The notes below the pieces were generated by a model. It was not told the origin of the DNA, did no database searches, and saw only the letters and a list, made by a program, of their open reading frames with translations. 9,011 nt of DNA from Nitrospirota bacterium (GTDB taxonomy: Bacteria > Nitrospirota > Nitrospiria > Nitrospirales > NS-4). Shown one piece after another: positions 1-5,496 of the stretch; the stretch's first letter is position 1; the number at the start of each line of letters is the position of its first letter. The stretch is from NCBI GenBank assembly GCA_005877855.1, contig VBOF01000252.1, positions 1-9,011 on the forward strand. Direction: 5' to 3'. The position numbers and the translations under genes were made by a program.

Positions 1-20
1 TCACAAGCTGCCCGCCCACC

Positions 21-26
21 TATAAC
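21..26 (+). promoter_or_regulatory. possible -10 element upstream of comF
   Basis: TATAAC matches five of six bases of the sigma-70 -10 consensus. The matching -35 would lie at the very edge of or outside the window, so it cannot be judged. If real, transcription would begin near 33 and give comF a leader of about 75 nt. That leader holds a 6-bp hairpin (CTTGGA at 76-81, TCCAAG at 86-91) just before the ribosome binding site. This is a weak call resting on one hexamer. Confidence 0.25.
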
Positions 27-107
27 ACAAAGAACCGAGTCCCGACAATGAATGTCATGCATGTCACGCCCGCGACTTGGAGGTGTCCAAGGAAGAGAGG
101 CACCACC

Positions 108-833
108 ATGCCGGACTTGCTGGATAGGATCTTGCAGTGGGTCTTTCCCACCGACTGCACCGCCTGCGGTCGGCCGGCGGCGGAGCGCCGGCTGCCCTTC
201 TTCTGCCGGGGCTGTTGGGAGACGATCCGGCCCATCGAGGGCCCTGTCTGCCCCCGGTGCGGGCGCCCGTTCGACTCGCCACTCGCGCTGCTCTCCAGTC
301 CGGGACACCTCTGCGGCCCGTGCCGGAAGAAACCTCCCACGTTCGACCTGGCCCTCACCCCCTACCGCTACGAGGGAATACTGGAACAGGCCATCCACCT
401 GTTCAAATACCGGCGCCGGGATGCGCTGGCGACGCCACTGACCGACCTGATGCTCGCCTGGGCAGACAAGCTGCCATCGATCTCCCTGGTCATGCCCGTC
501 CCGCTCCATCCCAGCCGCCTGCGAAGCCGCGAATTCAACCAGGCGCTGCTGCTGGCGGATCGGATTGCTGACCGTCTCGGCCTCCCACTGTCGTTCGAGC
601 ACCTCGTACGGGTCCGCGCGACCCGGCCCCAGACGGAACTCGACCGCAAGGAACGGGCCCGGAATGTGCGGCGCGCCTTCGCCGTGCGGGAACCGGCCGG
701 CCTAGCCGGTCAGCGGGTGCTTCTTGTGGACGACGTCCTGACAACGGGGGCGACCGTCAACGAGTGCGCCCGAGTGCTCCGCCGGACGGGGGTCGAATCC
801 GTCACGGTCCTGACCCTCGCCCGCCGGGTTTAA
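108..833 (+). CDS. comF: ComF family phosphoribosyltransferase-like protein
   Basis: A 241-aa ComF-family protein. The N-terminal zinc-ribbon region carries four Cys pairs (C17/C20, C33/C36, C48/C51, C69/C72). The C-terminal half is a type I phosphoribosyltransferase fold with the PRPP-binding motif VLLVDDVLTTGAT at 204-216. The family feature P-x-P-L-H-x-x-R-L-R-x-R-x-F-N-Q lies near 129-145. In naturally competent bacteria ComF supports uptake or processing of transforming DNA; in many others (GntX/ComFC) its role is unclear, and no other competence gene is visible here. I chose the ATG at 108 because it has a Shine-Dalgarno (GGAAGAGAGG, 91-100) at good spacing and a normal family N-terminus. 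An in-frame ATG at 48 would add 20 residues but has no convincing ribosome site. The gene appears monocistronic: a REP-like repeat and a new promoter follow it. Confidence 0.93.
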   Translation: MPDLLDRILQWVFPTDCTACGRPAAERRLPFFCRGCWETIRPIEGPVCPRCGRPFDSPLALLSSPGHLCGPCRKKPPTFDLALTPYRYEGILEQAIHLFKYRRRDALATPLTDLMLAWADKLPSISLVMPVPLHPSRLRSREFNQALLLADRIADRLGLPLSFEHLVRVRATRPQTELDRKERARNVRRAFAVREPAGLAGQRVLLVDDVLTTGATVNECARVLRRTGVESVTVLTLARRV

Positions 834-839
834 AATTGC

Positions 840-917
840 GTAGGGGCGCACCTGCGTGTGCGCCCGAATTGTGGATGTCCTCGAAGAACATGGGCGGACA
901 CATAGGTCCGCCCCTAC
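840..917. repeat. REPIN-like element: two inverted REP hairpins with GTAG/CTAC feet
   Basis: Two 26-nt REP-like units face each other across a 26-nt spacer (866-891). The left unit is GTAG (840-843), then stem GGGCGCAC (844-851), loop CTGCGT and stem GTGCGCCC (858-865). The right unit is stem GGGCGGAC (892-899), loop ACATAG, stem GTCCGCCC (906-913), then CTAC (914-917). The right unit reverse-complemented matches the left at 22 of 26 positions. Two of the four differences are a C/G swap on both sides of the stem, so each 8-bp hairpin stays perfect. A GTAG foot beside a palindrome is the known signature of REPs recognised by RAYT (IS200-like Y1) transposases, and a facing pair is a REPIN. No RAYT gene lies in the window. 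The element starts 6 nt after the comF stop and could also act as a transcript-end hairpin. Confidence 0.8.
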
Positions 918-950
918 GTCGGATGTGGTGGAATTATGGATTATGCCAGC

Positions 951-980
951 AGTGGCAAGGAGTGGCAAGGAGTGGCATGT
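951..980 (+). promoter_or_regulatory. three 10-bp direct repeats, candidate MraZ operator
   Basis: The units AGTGGCAAGG (951-960), AGTGGCAAGG (961-970) and AGTGGCATGT (971-980) place GTGGC at 952, 962 and 972, exactly one helical turn apart. They end 8 bp before the -35 box of the promoter that drives the HTH-mraZ operon. MraZ proteins are known to bind arrays of short TGGG/GTGG-type boxes at about 10-bp periodicity near their own promoter, so these are best read as MraZ boxes. The last base of each box differs from the E. coli consensus (C for G). Their place upstream of -35 would fit activation or steric control. A chance microsatellite is the alternative. Confidence 0.55.
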
Positions 981-988
981 AAAAATAC

Positions 989-1018
989 TTGACAATTCCA
1001 GCCCTTCCCTTATAGGAT
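989..1018 (+). promoter_or_regulatory. sigma-70-type promoter of the HTH-mraZ operon
   Basis: A perfect -35 TTGACA (989-994) is followed by TAGGAT (1013-1018) at 18-bp spacing, or by TATAGG (1011-1016) at 16-bp spacing; each matches four of six -10 bases. The predicted start near 1025 leaves a leader of about 20 nt before the ATG at 1045. The stretch is AT-richer than its surroundings (AAAAATACTTGACAATT at 981-997). No other promoter of this quality was seen on the + strand. Confidence 0.65.
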
Positions 1019-1044
1019 GGCGCCCGTATCATCCGGAATGTTCG

Positions 1045-1251
1045 ATGGCCAAGGCGGTACGGGATGAGGTGCTGACCACCGCCGAGACGTGCCGCTACCT
1101 GAAAGTGGCGCCTCGGACGCTCTATCGCTACATCCAGGAGAAGCGCGTACCGGCCTTCAAGCTCGGCAAGGACTGGCGGTTCGTGAAATCGGAACTGGAC
1201 ATGTGGCTCCGGAGGAAAAGCCGGGAGTACACTCGGAAAAAGACCCACTGA
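1045..1251 (+). CDS. excisionase-type (MerR-like HTH_17) small DNA-binding protein
   Basis: A 68-aa protein made almost entirely of one excisionase-family winged-helix DNA-binding domain. The sequence runs LTTAETCRYLKVAPRTLYRY (10-29, the helix-turn-helix), then a wing with VPAFKLGKDWRF (35-46), then SELDMWL (49-55) and a basic tail. Such single-domain proteins include phage and transposon excisionases as well as small host regulators; no integrase, recombinase or att site is visible, so a regulator is more likely. The ATG at 1045 sits about 20 nt downstream of the predicted transcription start with a weak GGAA ribosome site at 1035-1038. The reading frame is open further upstream, but that stretch runs through the promoter and repeats and does not look coding. 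The stop codon lies 11 nt before the mraZ start, inside mraZ's ribosome-binding region, so the two proteins are very probably co-expressed. Confidence 0.85.
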   Translation: MAKAVRDEVLTTAETCRYLKVAPRTLYRYIQEKRVPAFKLGKDWRFVKSELDMWLRRKSREYTRKKTH

Positions 1252-1262
1252 GGAGGCGACTC

Positions 1263-1718
1263 ATGTTCTCAGGGGAATACTTCTGCAAGCTGGACGAGAA
1301 AGGACGCTTTCTTCTCCCCTCGGTCATCCGCGATCTCCTGTGCCCGGACGGGCACGCCGGTGAAAAAGGCGTCGTCTTCTTGAAAAGGACCGACCCGACG
1401 TCGCTCAAGGTCTACCCACTGTCCGAATGGACCAACCTGCTCAAACAGACCAGGGCCAAACTCGATGAAGAGCAAAGCCGTCTCTTCATGCACTTCGTGG
1501 TCTCGGAAACCGCCACATCGGAGATCGACAAGGCGGGCCGCATCCTCATTCCCGGCAAGCTGCGTAAGCACATCAACTTGGCCGAGGACCAGGAGATCGT
1601 CCTCGTGGGCATGTACGAGAACTTCGAGATCTGGGAGCCCGCGGATTGGCGGCGCTACCTCGCCCAGGTAGAAAACCGTCACGAGGTCTCGATGAGTAAG
1701 ATCATGGATCTGCTGTAG
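1263..1718 (+). CDS. mraZ: MraZ family transcriptional regulator
   Basis: At 151 aa it has the normal MraZ length and two SpoVT-AbrB-type half-domains, each with its signature: DEKGRFLLP at 11-19 and DKAGRILIP at 89-97. MraZ forms large rings and binds repeated short boxes upstream of the division and cell-wall (dcw) cluster, where mraZ is normally the first gene before rsmH/mraW and ftsL. Here the downstream neighbours are rusA-like and archease genes instead, so this is either a relocated mraZ or a second paralogue with its own targets. The start ATG at 1263 has a strong GAGGAG ribosome site at 1250-1255. The upstream HTH gene and the repeat array at 951-980 suggest it controls this very operon. 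The C-terminus (SMSKIMDLL) is typical of the family. Confidence 0.93.
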   Translation: MFSGEYFCKLDEKGRFLLPSVIRDLLCPDGHAGEKGVVFLKRTDPTSLKVYPLSEWTNLLKQTRAKLDEEQSRLFMHFVVSETATSEIDKAGRILIPGKLRKHINLAEDQEIVLVGMYENFEIWEPADWRRYLAQVENRHEVSMSKIMDLL

Positions 1719-1727
1719 CGCGTCCCT

Positions 1728-2348
1728 GTGAAGCGCACCCGCTCTTCACCCGCCCGTCCCACCGTCCTCCGCCAGACGTCCTTCCGACCCTCCGATGCAC
1801 ACGACCCGAGAGGGACTCACCGCGAGGCTGTGCAGCGCTCGATCCGGCAGCTGTTGCTGTCCAGCGCGATGAAACGAGCCCGGCGCCAGACACTGCCGAC
1901 TCACAACGGTCCCGCTTCACCCTGGCCGGCGCGTCACCCTGTCGCAGACCATCCCGAGAACGACTTGTGCTTGGTGTTGCCCCTTCCCCCCAGCATCAAT
2001 CATCAGTACGCCACCGTTCAGGGACGGCGCGTACTCTCCTCAGCCGGTCGCCGGTTCAAGGCGTTGGTCGGGCAGGAAGTCCTCTGCGCGCTGGCGAAAC
2101 GAAAATCCCCTCCCCCGCTCGGTCAGACGCAGGACGGAACCCCCTTGGCGCTCGATCTGCGGTTCTATTTCGAATCGGAACTGCGCAGGGACATTGACGG
2201 CGGGCTCAAGATCACCCAGGATGCAGTGTGCGAAGCCCTTGGGATCAATGACAATCGGATCGTCGAGGTGACCCTCCGCAAAAAGCGGGACGCCGCGGCG
2301 CCGCGCCTGGAACTCACGCTTCGCCTCTGTCTTCACCCAGCCCCCTAG
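1728..2348 (+). CDS. RusA-like Holliday junction resolvase
   Basis: The C-terminal 125 residues fit the RusA family, a homodimeric nuclease that cleaves Holliday junctions. LVLPLPPSINHQY (82-94) and GRRVLSSAGRRFK (99-111) match the N-terminal strand and GR..LS..GR region. The acidic catalytic core RRDIDGGLK (153-161), D165 and ND (174-175) correspond to the Asp-x-Asp, Lys and distal Asp positions. The usual Asn after the second Asp is Gly here. With the GTG start at 1728 (9 nt after the mraZ stop) the protein is 206 aa, with about 80 extra Arg/Pro/Ser-rich residues before the domain. An in-frame ATG at 1869 would give 159 aa, nearer the family norm of roughly 120-140. Neither start has a good ribosome site; the tight spacing and high GC3 before 1869 favour 1728, without certainty. 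RusA genes are usually phage-borne, so a housekeeping-like setting is unusual. Confidence 0.75.
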   Translation: MKRTRSSPARPTVLRQTSFRPSDAHDPRGTHREAVQRSIRQLLLSSAMKRARRQTLPTHNGPASPWPARHPVADHPENDLCLVLPLPPSINHQYATVQGRRVLSSAGRRFKALVGQEVLCALAKRKSPPPLGQTQDGTPLALDLRFYFESELRRDIDGGLKITQDAVCEALGINDNRIVEVTLRKKRDAAAPRLELTLRLCLHPAP

Positions 2349-2360
2349 GTCTCTCGAACA

Positions 2361-2786
2361 GTGGAAGGAATAGCCCGCTGGGAGCACTTCGCCCATGGGG
2401 CCGACATCGGCGTGCGCGGGATCGGCACGACCCGCGAGGAGGCCTTCGAGCAAGCCGCTCTTGCGCTGATCGCAGTCATCACCGACCCCCAGACTGTCCG
2501 CCCGGACCAGCCGATCACCATCACGTGCGAAGCGCCCGACGACGATCTGTTGCTGGCCGAATGGCTGAATGCGTTGGTCTACGAGATCGGAACCCGCCGC
2601 ATGCTGTGGAATCGGTTCCAGGTCCGCATCGAAGGCCGCCGCCTGGTCGCCACTGCCTGGGGGGAACGCACAGACGTCACCCGACATCAACCGGCTGTGG
2701 AAGTCAAAGGTGCCACCTACACGAACCTGTCCGTGCGTCAGGAGCCGAACGGCCTCTGGGTGGCCCAATGCGTGGTGGATGTCTAG
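2361..2786 (+). CDS. archease
   Basis: A 141-aa protein matching archease from end to end. It has the N-terminal H-x-x-D-I-G-x-x-x-x-G motif (WEHFAHGADIGVRGIG, 7-22), TTREEAFEQAALAL (23-36), AEWLNALVYEIGTRRMLWNRF (starting 66), EVKGATYTNLSV (114-125) and the closing W-x-A-Q-C-V-V-D-V with the conserved C-terminal Asp (D140). Archease is the metal-dependent activator of RtcB, the GTP-dependent 3'-phosphate RNA ligase, promoting RtcB guanylylation and multiple turnover. No rtcB gene is in the window, although the two are often adjacent. The GTG start at 2361 lies 12 nt after the rusA-like stop and no other in-frame start lies close by. It is the last gene of the + operon, ending about 30 nt from the convergent lipoprotein gene. 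Confidence 0.9.
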   Translation: MEGIARWEHFAHGADIGVRGIGTTREEAFEQAALALIAVITDPQTVRPDQPITITCEAPDDDLLLAEWLNALVYEIGTRRMLWNRFQVRIEGRRLVATAWGERTDVTRHQPAVEVKGATYTNLSVRQEPNGLWVAQCVVDV

Positions 2787-2787
2787 G

Positions 2788-2815
2788 GTTCGCGAACGCC
2801 TGGCCGGCAACAGGC
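2788..2815. terminator. inverted repeats in the convergent gap, possible terminator
   Basis: The 33-nt gap between the two convergent operons holds the perfect palindrome GTTCGCGAAC (2788-2797), then a 5-bp stem GCCTG (2798-2802)/CAGGC (2811-2815) around an 8-nt loop. No T-run follows on either strand, so intrinsic termination is doubtful. Confidence 0.25.
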
Positions 2816-2819
2816 AGGG

Positions 2820-3494
2820 TCAAGGCAAAAGAGATGCGAGCCGGAGAAACCGCGTGTAATCCAGCCGGAGCGCCGGCGGATCGGCCCCGAGCACCTGTGC
2901 GACCAAACCGCGCTCCTGGGCCACCACATACTCGGGAGAATCAAAGACGAGCGTGAAACGCTGCGGGGCCACCGCCATCTCTGGATGCGTCTGGTCATAT
3001 GCCGGAAGCCCAGGGATGACGTCCACCCGATTCTGATAGTTGACCAACACGATCGTCAGCAGCCTGTCCTTTACGAACAGCGAGCCCGTCGTGACGTCGC
3101 GGCGATCAGGCCCCCGCCGTTTCGCCACATAGAAGACGATCCGCTCGCGCATGCCCGCCTTCCCCATGGCCGCGGCCATCGCCGGCACCACCTCCGCCAA
3201 CGTGGGCTCGTCGAAGAGCGGTAGGGGCGGGAGCGGTCCCGTGAGGAGTCGCTGCAACCAGTGCGTCGTGAACTGAACCCGGACGCTTTTGAGAATATTC
3301 GTGAGGTCCTGCTCGGAGAGCCGCACCGGATGGTCGTAGCCTACTTGGGCGGCAGAAACGGCCTGCACCACGACCTCGTCCTCCACCGGAGGGACGCTGG
3401 CGCGATATTCGAGCGAACAGGCCGCCAACAGCAACGCCAGCGCGGCCAGGATGAGAGAGCGCATGACGCCCAGCCGGTCAATCGAATGAGTCAT
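2820..3494 (-). CDS. lipoprotein of unknown function
   Basis: A 224-aa predicted lipoprotein I cannot assign to a family. A hydrophobic signal (about 12-22) ends in the lipobox LAAC with lipidated C26; Ser at +2 would suit outer-membrane sorting by the E. coli rule. The mature part is soluble, with no further membrane segment. It is alpha/beta in character, with strand-like runs (RIVFYVAKRR, LLTIVLVNYQN, RFTLVFDSPEYVVAQ). The ATG at 3494 overlaps the upstream stop as ATGA, which argues for coupled translation. Met11 (ATG at 3464) would give a more compact 16-residue signal and is the alternative. It is the last gene of the - operon and follows another lipoprotein, so the two may act together in the envelope. 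That pairing is inference from position only. Confidence 0.8.
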   Translation of the reverse strand: MTHSIDRLGVMRSLILAALALLLAACSLEYRASVPPVEDEVVVQAVSAAQVGYDHPVRLSEQDLTNILKSVRVQFTTHWLQRLLTGPLPPLPLFDEPTLAEVVPAMAAAMGKAGMRERIVFYVAKRRGPDRRDVTTGSLFVKDRLLTIVLVNYQNRVDVIPGLPAYDQTHPEMAVAPQRFTLVFDSPEYVVAQERGLVAQVLGADPPALRLDYTRFLRLASLLP

Positions 3495-3928
3495 GGCGCC
3501 TGCTTGCTCTGTGTCCCCGCGTCCTGTTTCGACTTTTTCGCAGGCGCCTTCTTCGTCATCGTCTCCACCACTGCCGCCGCCGCTGCCGCTGCTGCTGCCT
3601 CTGCCGCCTCTCTCGAGGCAGCCAGTTGGCTTTCCAGGCTGGCGATCTGCTCGGATTTCGACATCACGAGGTCGTCCATCAACCTCAGCCGCTCTTCGAG
3701 GGCGCTGACCTGCGCCTCCAGCTTCTTGGCCTTCTCCAGCTCTTGCATCAGACGTTTCGTTTCCTCGTCCTTGGCCTTCACCTGCAGCTTGAGCTGATCA
3801 ATCTGGCGCCGGAACTCCATCACCTGGCTCTCATTCTCCTGTAGCATGTCGGCCGACCCGGCGAAGCAGGCCGACAGCCCGACGAGCATCATCCCGCACA
3901 GACCCAACAGGGAGGTTTTGGCGTTCAT
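3491..3928 (-). CDS. small coiled-coil lipoprotein with poly-Ala and basic tail
   Basis: A 145-aa predicted lipoprotein. The signal peptide ends in the lipobox LSAC with lipidated C21. Residues about 28-112 form a long charged heptad-rich coiled coil (for example RRQIDQLKLQVKAKDEETKR beginning at 40), followed by nine alanines (111-119) and a basic KKAPAKKSKQ segment (126-135). The layout recalls Lpp-like or tethering lipoproteins: membrane anchor, rod, then a positively charged tip that could contact peptidoglycan or another polyanion. That role is inference; no Lpp or OmpA-type motif is present. The start at 3928 overlaps the cyclophilin stop as ATGA and has a strong ribosome site (AAAGGAGA, about 6 nt before). 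Its own stop overlaps the next lipoprotein gene in the same way. Confidence 0.8.
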   Translation of the reverse strand: MNAKTSLLGLCGMMLVGLSACFAGSADMLQENESQVMEFRRQIDQLKLQVKAKDEETKRLMQELEKAKKLEAQVSALEERLRLMDDLVMSKSEQIASLESQLAASREAAEAAAAAAAAAVVETMTKKAPAKKSKQDAGTQSKQAP

Positions 3929-4431
3929 GGGCTCTCCTTTACTGTGACCGTCATCTCGATGCGTTCCAAGGGATTGTCGTTGCCGTCCTTCTTGGCCTTC
4001 AGGATGGCGTCCACGGTCTCCAGGCCACGCACGACTTCGCCGAACACCGTGTACTGCCAGTCCAGGCTGCCGCAGTCGTCGGCGCAGATGAAAAACTGGG
4101 AGCCTGCGCTGTTGGGATCGTTGCCGCGGGCCATGGACAGCGTGCCACGGCGATGGGGGCGGCTGTTGAACTCAGCGGGGATCGTGTAGCCAGGGCCGCC
4201 GAGCCCATGCGTGGCCCGGTTCATGGTCTTGCTGTTCGGATCGCCTCCCTGGATGATCTTGAGACCGGGAGGATTGACCCGGTGGAACGTCGTGCCATTA
4301 TAAAACCCGACCGCCGCCAGCTTGAGGAAGTTCTCGCAATGGCGCGGCGCCACGTCCAAGTAGTACTTCAACTCGATCTCCCCGTACTTGGTGGAAATGA
4401 CCGCACGCGTATCTTTCTTCACCACGCTCAC
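3925..4431 (-). CDS. cyclophilin-type peptidyl-prolyl cis-trans isomerase
   Basis: A 168-aa cyclophilin, which interconverts cis and trans peptide bonds before proline. The family motifs are all present: FHRV with catalytic R51, IQGGDP with Q61, GSQFFI with Q112 and F113, and LDWQYTVFGEVVRG (123-136). There is no signal peptide, so it should act in the cytoplasm, unlike its exported neighbours. The start is GTG at 4431; an in-frame TAG lies seven codons upstream at 4452-4450 (it is also the stop of the preceding gene) and no better start lies between them. No clear Shine-Dalgarno is visible. The gap to the upstream propeller gene is 18 nt, and the stop overlaps the downstream coiled-coil lipoprotein gene by four bases. 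Confidence 0.93.
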   Translation of the reverse strand: MSVVKKDTRAVISTKYGEIELKYYLDVAPRHCENFLKLAAVGFYNGTTFHRVNPPGLKIIQGGDPNSKTMNRATHGLGGPGYTIPAEFNSRPHRRGTLSMARGNDPNSAGSQFFICADDCGSLDWQYTVFGEVVRGLETVDAILKAKKDGNDNPLERIEMTVTVKESP

Positions 4432-4449
4432 GGGAATCCGACCCGTGCG

Positions 4450-5496
4450 CTAATGCCGCGGGGCGGGGTTGCGTGAGGTGGCGATACCCTGGTTTGTCGA
4501 GAACCAGTGGGCCCCGTGATCCTCCGTCTTGAAGACACCCCCGCTCGTGCCGGCGTACACCGTCCCATCCTTGCCAACCGCGAAAGACTGGATCGCCCGT
4601 TCGTTCAAGCCGTTGTTGATCTGAACCCAGGTCTTGCCCTGATCGCTGCTCCGGTACATGCCGACGCCGGTCCCCACGAACCAGGACGACTCGCCGATCG
4701 CCATCCCCCTGACGGAGGCGTTCGCCAGTTGTCCGCCGATGATGCGCCAGTTCTCCCCGCGGTCCGTGCTCACGTAGACGCCGTTGTCGGCCGTCCCGGC
4801 GTAGAGGGTCCCCGTCTTGTCCACGACCAGCGAGCGCACGAAATTCGCTGGAAGCTGATCGCGCGGATGCGAGAGCCGTGACGGGGTGATGCGGGTCCAC
4901 TGCGCGGAGCCGGCCAGCTTGCGGTACAGCCCCATCCCCGTGGTCCCGGCGTACATGGCGCCCTGCAGGTCCACCACCAGCGCGCGCACCAGGAGATTAC
5001 TGAGTCCCTGGTTGTCGGCCACCCACTGTTCCCCACCGTTCTTGGACCGGTAGACGCCGGACCCCGTGCCGGCGTACAGCACGCCCTGGTGGGCGAGCAG
5101 CACCTGGGTCTCCAGGCGATCCAGGCCGGTATTCACCGGCGCCCAGGACTTGCCCCCGTTCCTGCTCCGGAAGATCCCACCGCGCAGCGTGCCCGCGAAA
5201 ACGGCCCTGTCAGGCGCGACCACGACCACGTAGACATAGGGGTCCGTCATCCCCTCATTGACGGCCATCCACGTCTTGCCCCCATCTTCACTCTTGAAGA
5301 CGCCCTTGCCGAAACTTCCCGCGTAGACCGTCTGCCCCTCGCCCAACGCCAGCGACTGGATGCTGACAAAGCCCTCCGGGCCGAGCTCGTCCAGCATGCC
5401 GCCTGGGCTGAGTTGAGCGAGCGCGTCCCCACAGGACAATCCTGCCACGAGGATGACTAAGCAAAGAATCGTCCCTGGGCGCGCCTGCTGTTTCAT
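4450..5496 (-). CDS. exported seven-repeat YCF48/Asp-box beta-propeller protein
   Basis: A 348-aa exported protein. A signal peptide (hydrophobic about 9-20) has a likely signal peptidase I site after ALA (25-27). The rest consists of seven units of about 41 residues, each with a (V/L/M)YAGT-like strand (57, 99, 140, 181, 231, 272, 313) followed by an Asp-box: SEDGGKTW 69, SRNGGKSW 111, SKNGGEQW 151, degenerate KLAGSAQW 193, STDRGENW 243, SSDQGKTW 283, TEDHGAHW 324. This predicts a closed seven-bladed propeller like Ycf48/HCF136 and BNR-repeat proteins. Ycf48 assists photosystem II assembly, but the fold is widespread in non-phototrophs, where functions are mostly unknown, so no enzyme activity is claimed. 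The ATG at 5496 shares one base with the tatC stop (TGATG) and has a GGAGG ribosome site. Confidence 0.85.
   Translation of the reverse strand: MKQQARPGTILCLVILVAGLSCGDALAQLSPGGMLDELGPEGFVSIQSLALGEGQTVYAGSFGKGVFKSEDGGKTWMAVNEGMTDPYVYVVVVAPDRAVFAGTLRGGIFRSRNGGKSWAPVNTGLDRLETQVLLAHQGVLYAGTGSGVYRSKNGGEQWVADNQGLSNLLVRALVVDLQGAMYAGTTGMGLYRKLAGSAQWTRITPSRLSHPRDQLPANFVRSLVVDKTGTLYAGTADNGVYVSTDRGENWRIIGGQLANASVRGMAIGESSWFVGTGVGMYRSSDQGKTWVQINNGLNERAIQSFAVGKDGTVYAGTSGGVFKTEDHGAHWFSTNQGIATSRNPAPRH

Noticed and set aside
951..980. Short tandem repeat considered as a CRISPR remnant or phage attachment site
   Set aside because: Units are 10 bp with no spacers and no integrase nearby; position before a promoter fits an operator better.
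856..1044. Upstream extension of the HTH gene
   Set aside because: It would run through the REP-like repeat, the tandem boxes and the promoter; no homologous domain is encoded there.
1045..1251. HTH protein as a true excisionase of an integrated element
   Set aside because: No integrase, recombinase, phage structural gene or att-like repeat occurs in the window, and it is tightly joined to mraZ.
3221..3230. Second occurrence of the REP-like word GTAGGGGCGG
   Set aside because: It lies inside the unknown lipoprotein gene (antisense to the LPPLPLF codons), lacks the matching stem half and has no partner unit; chance in GC-rich DNA.
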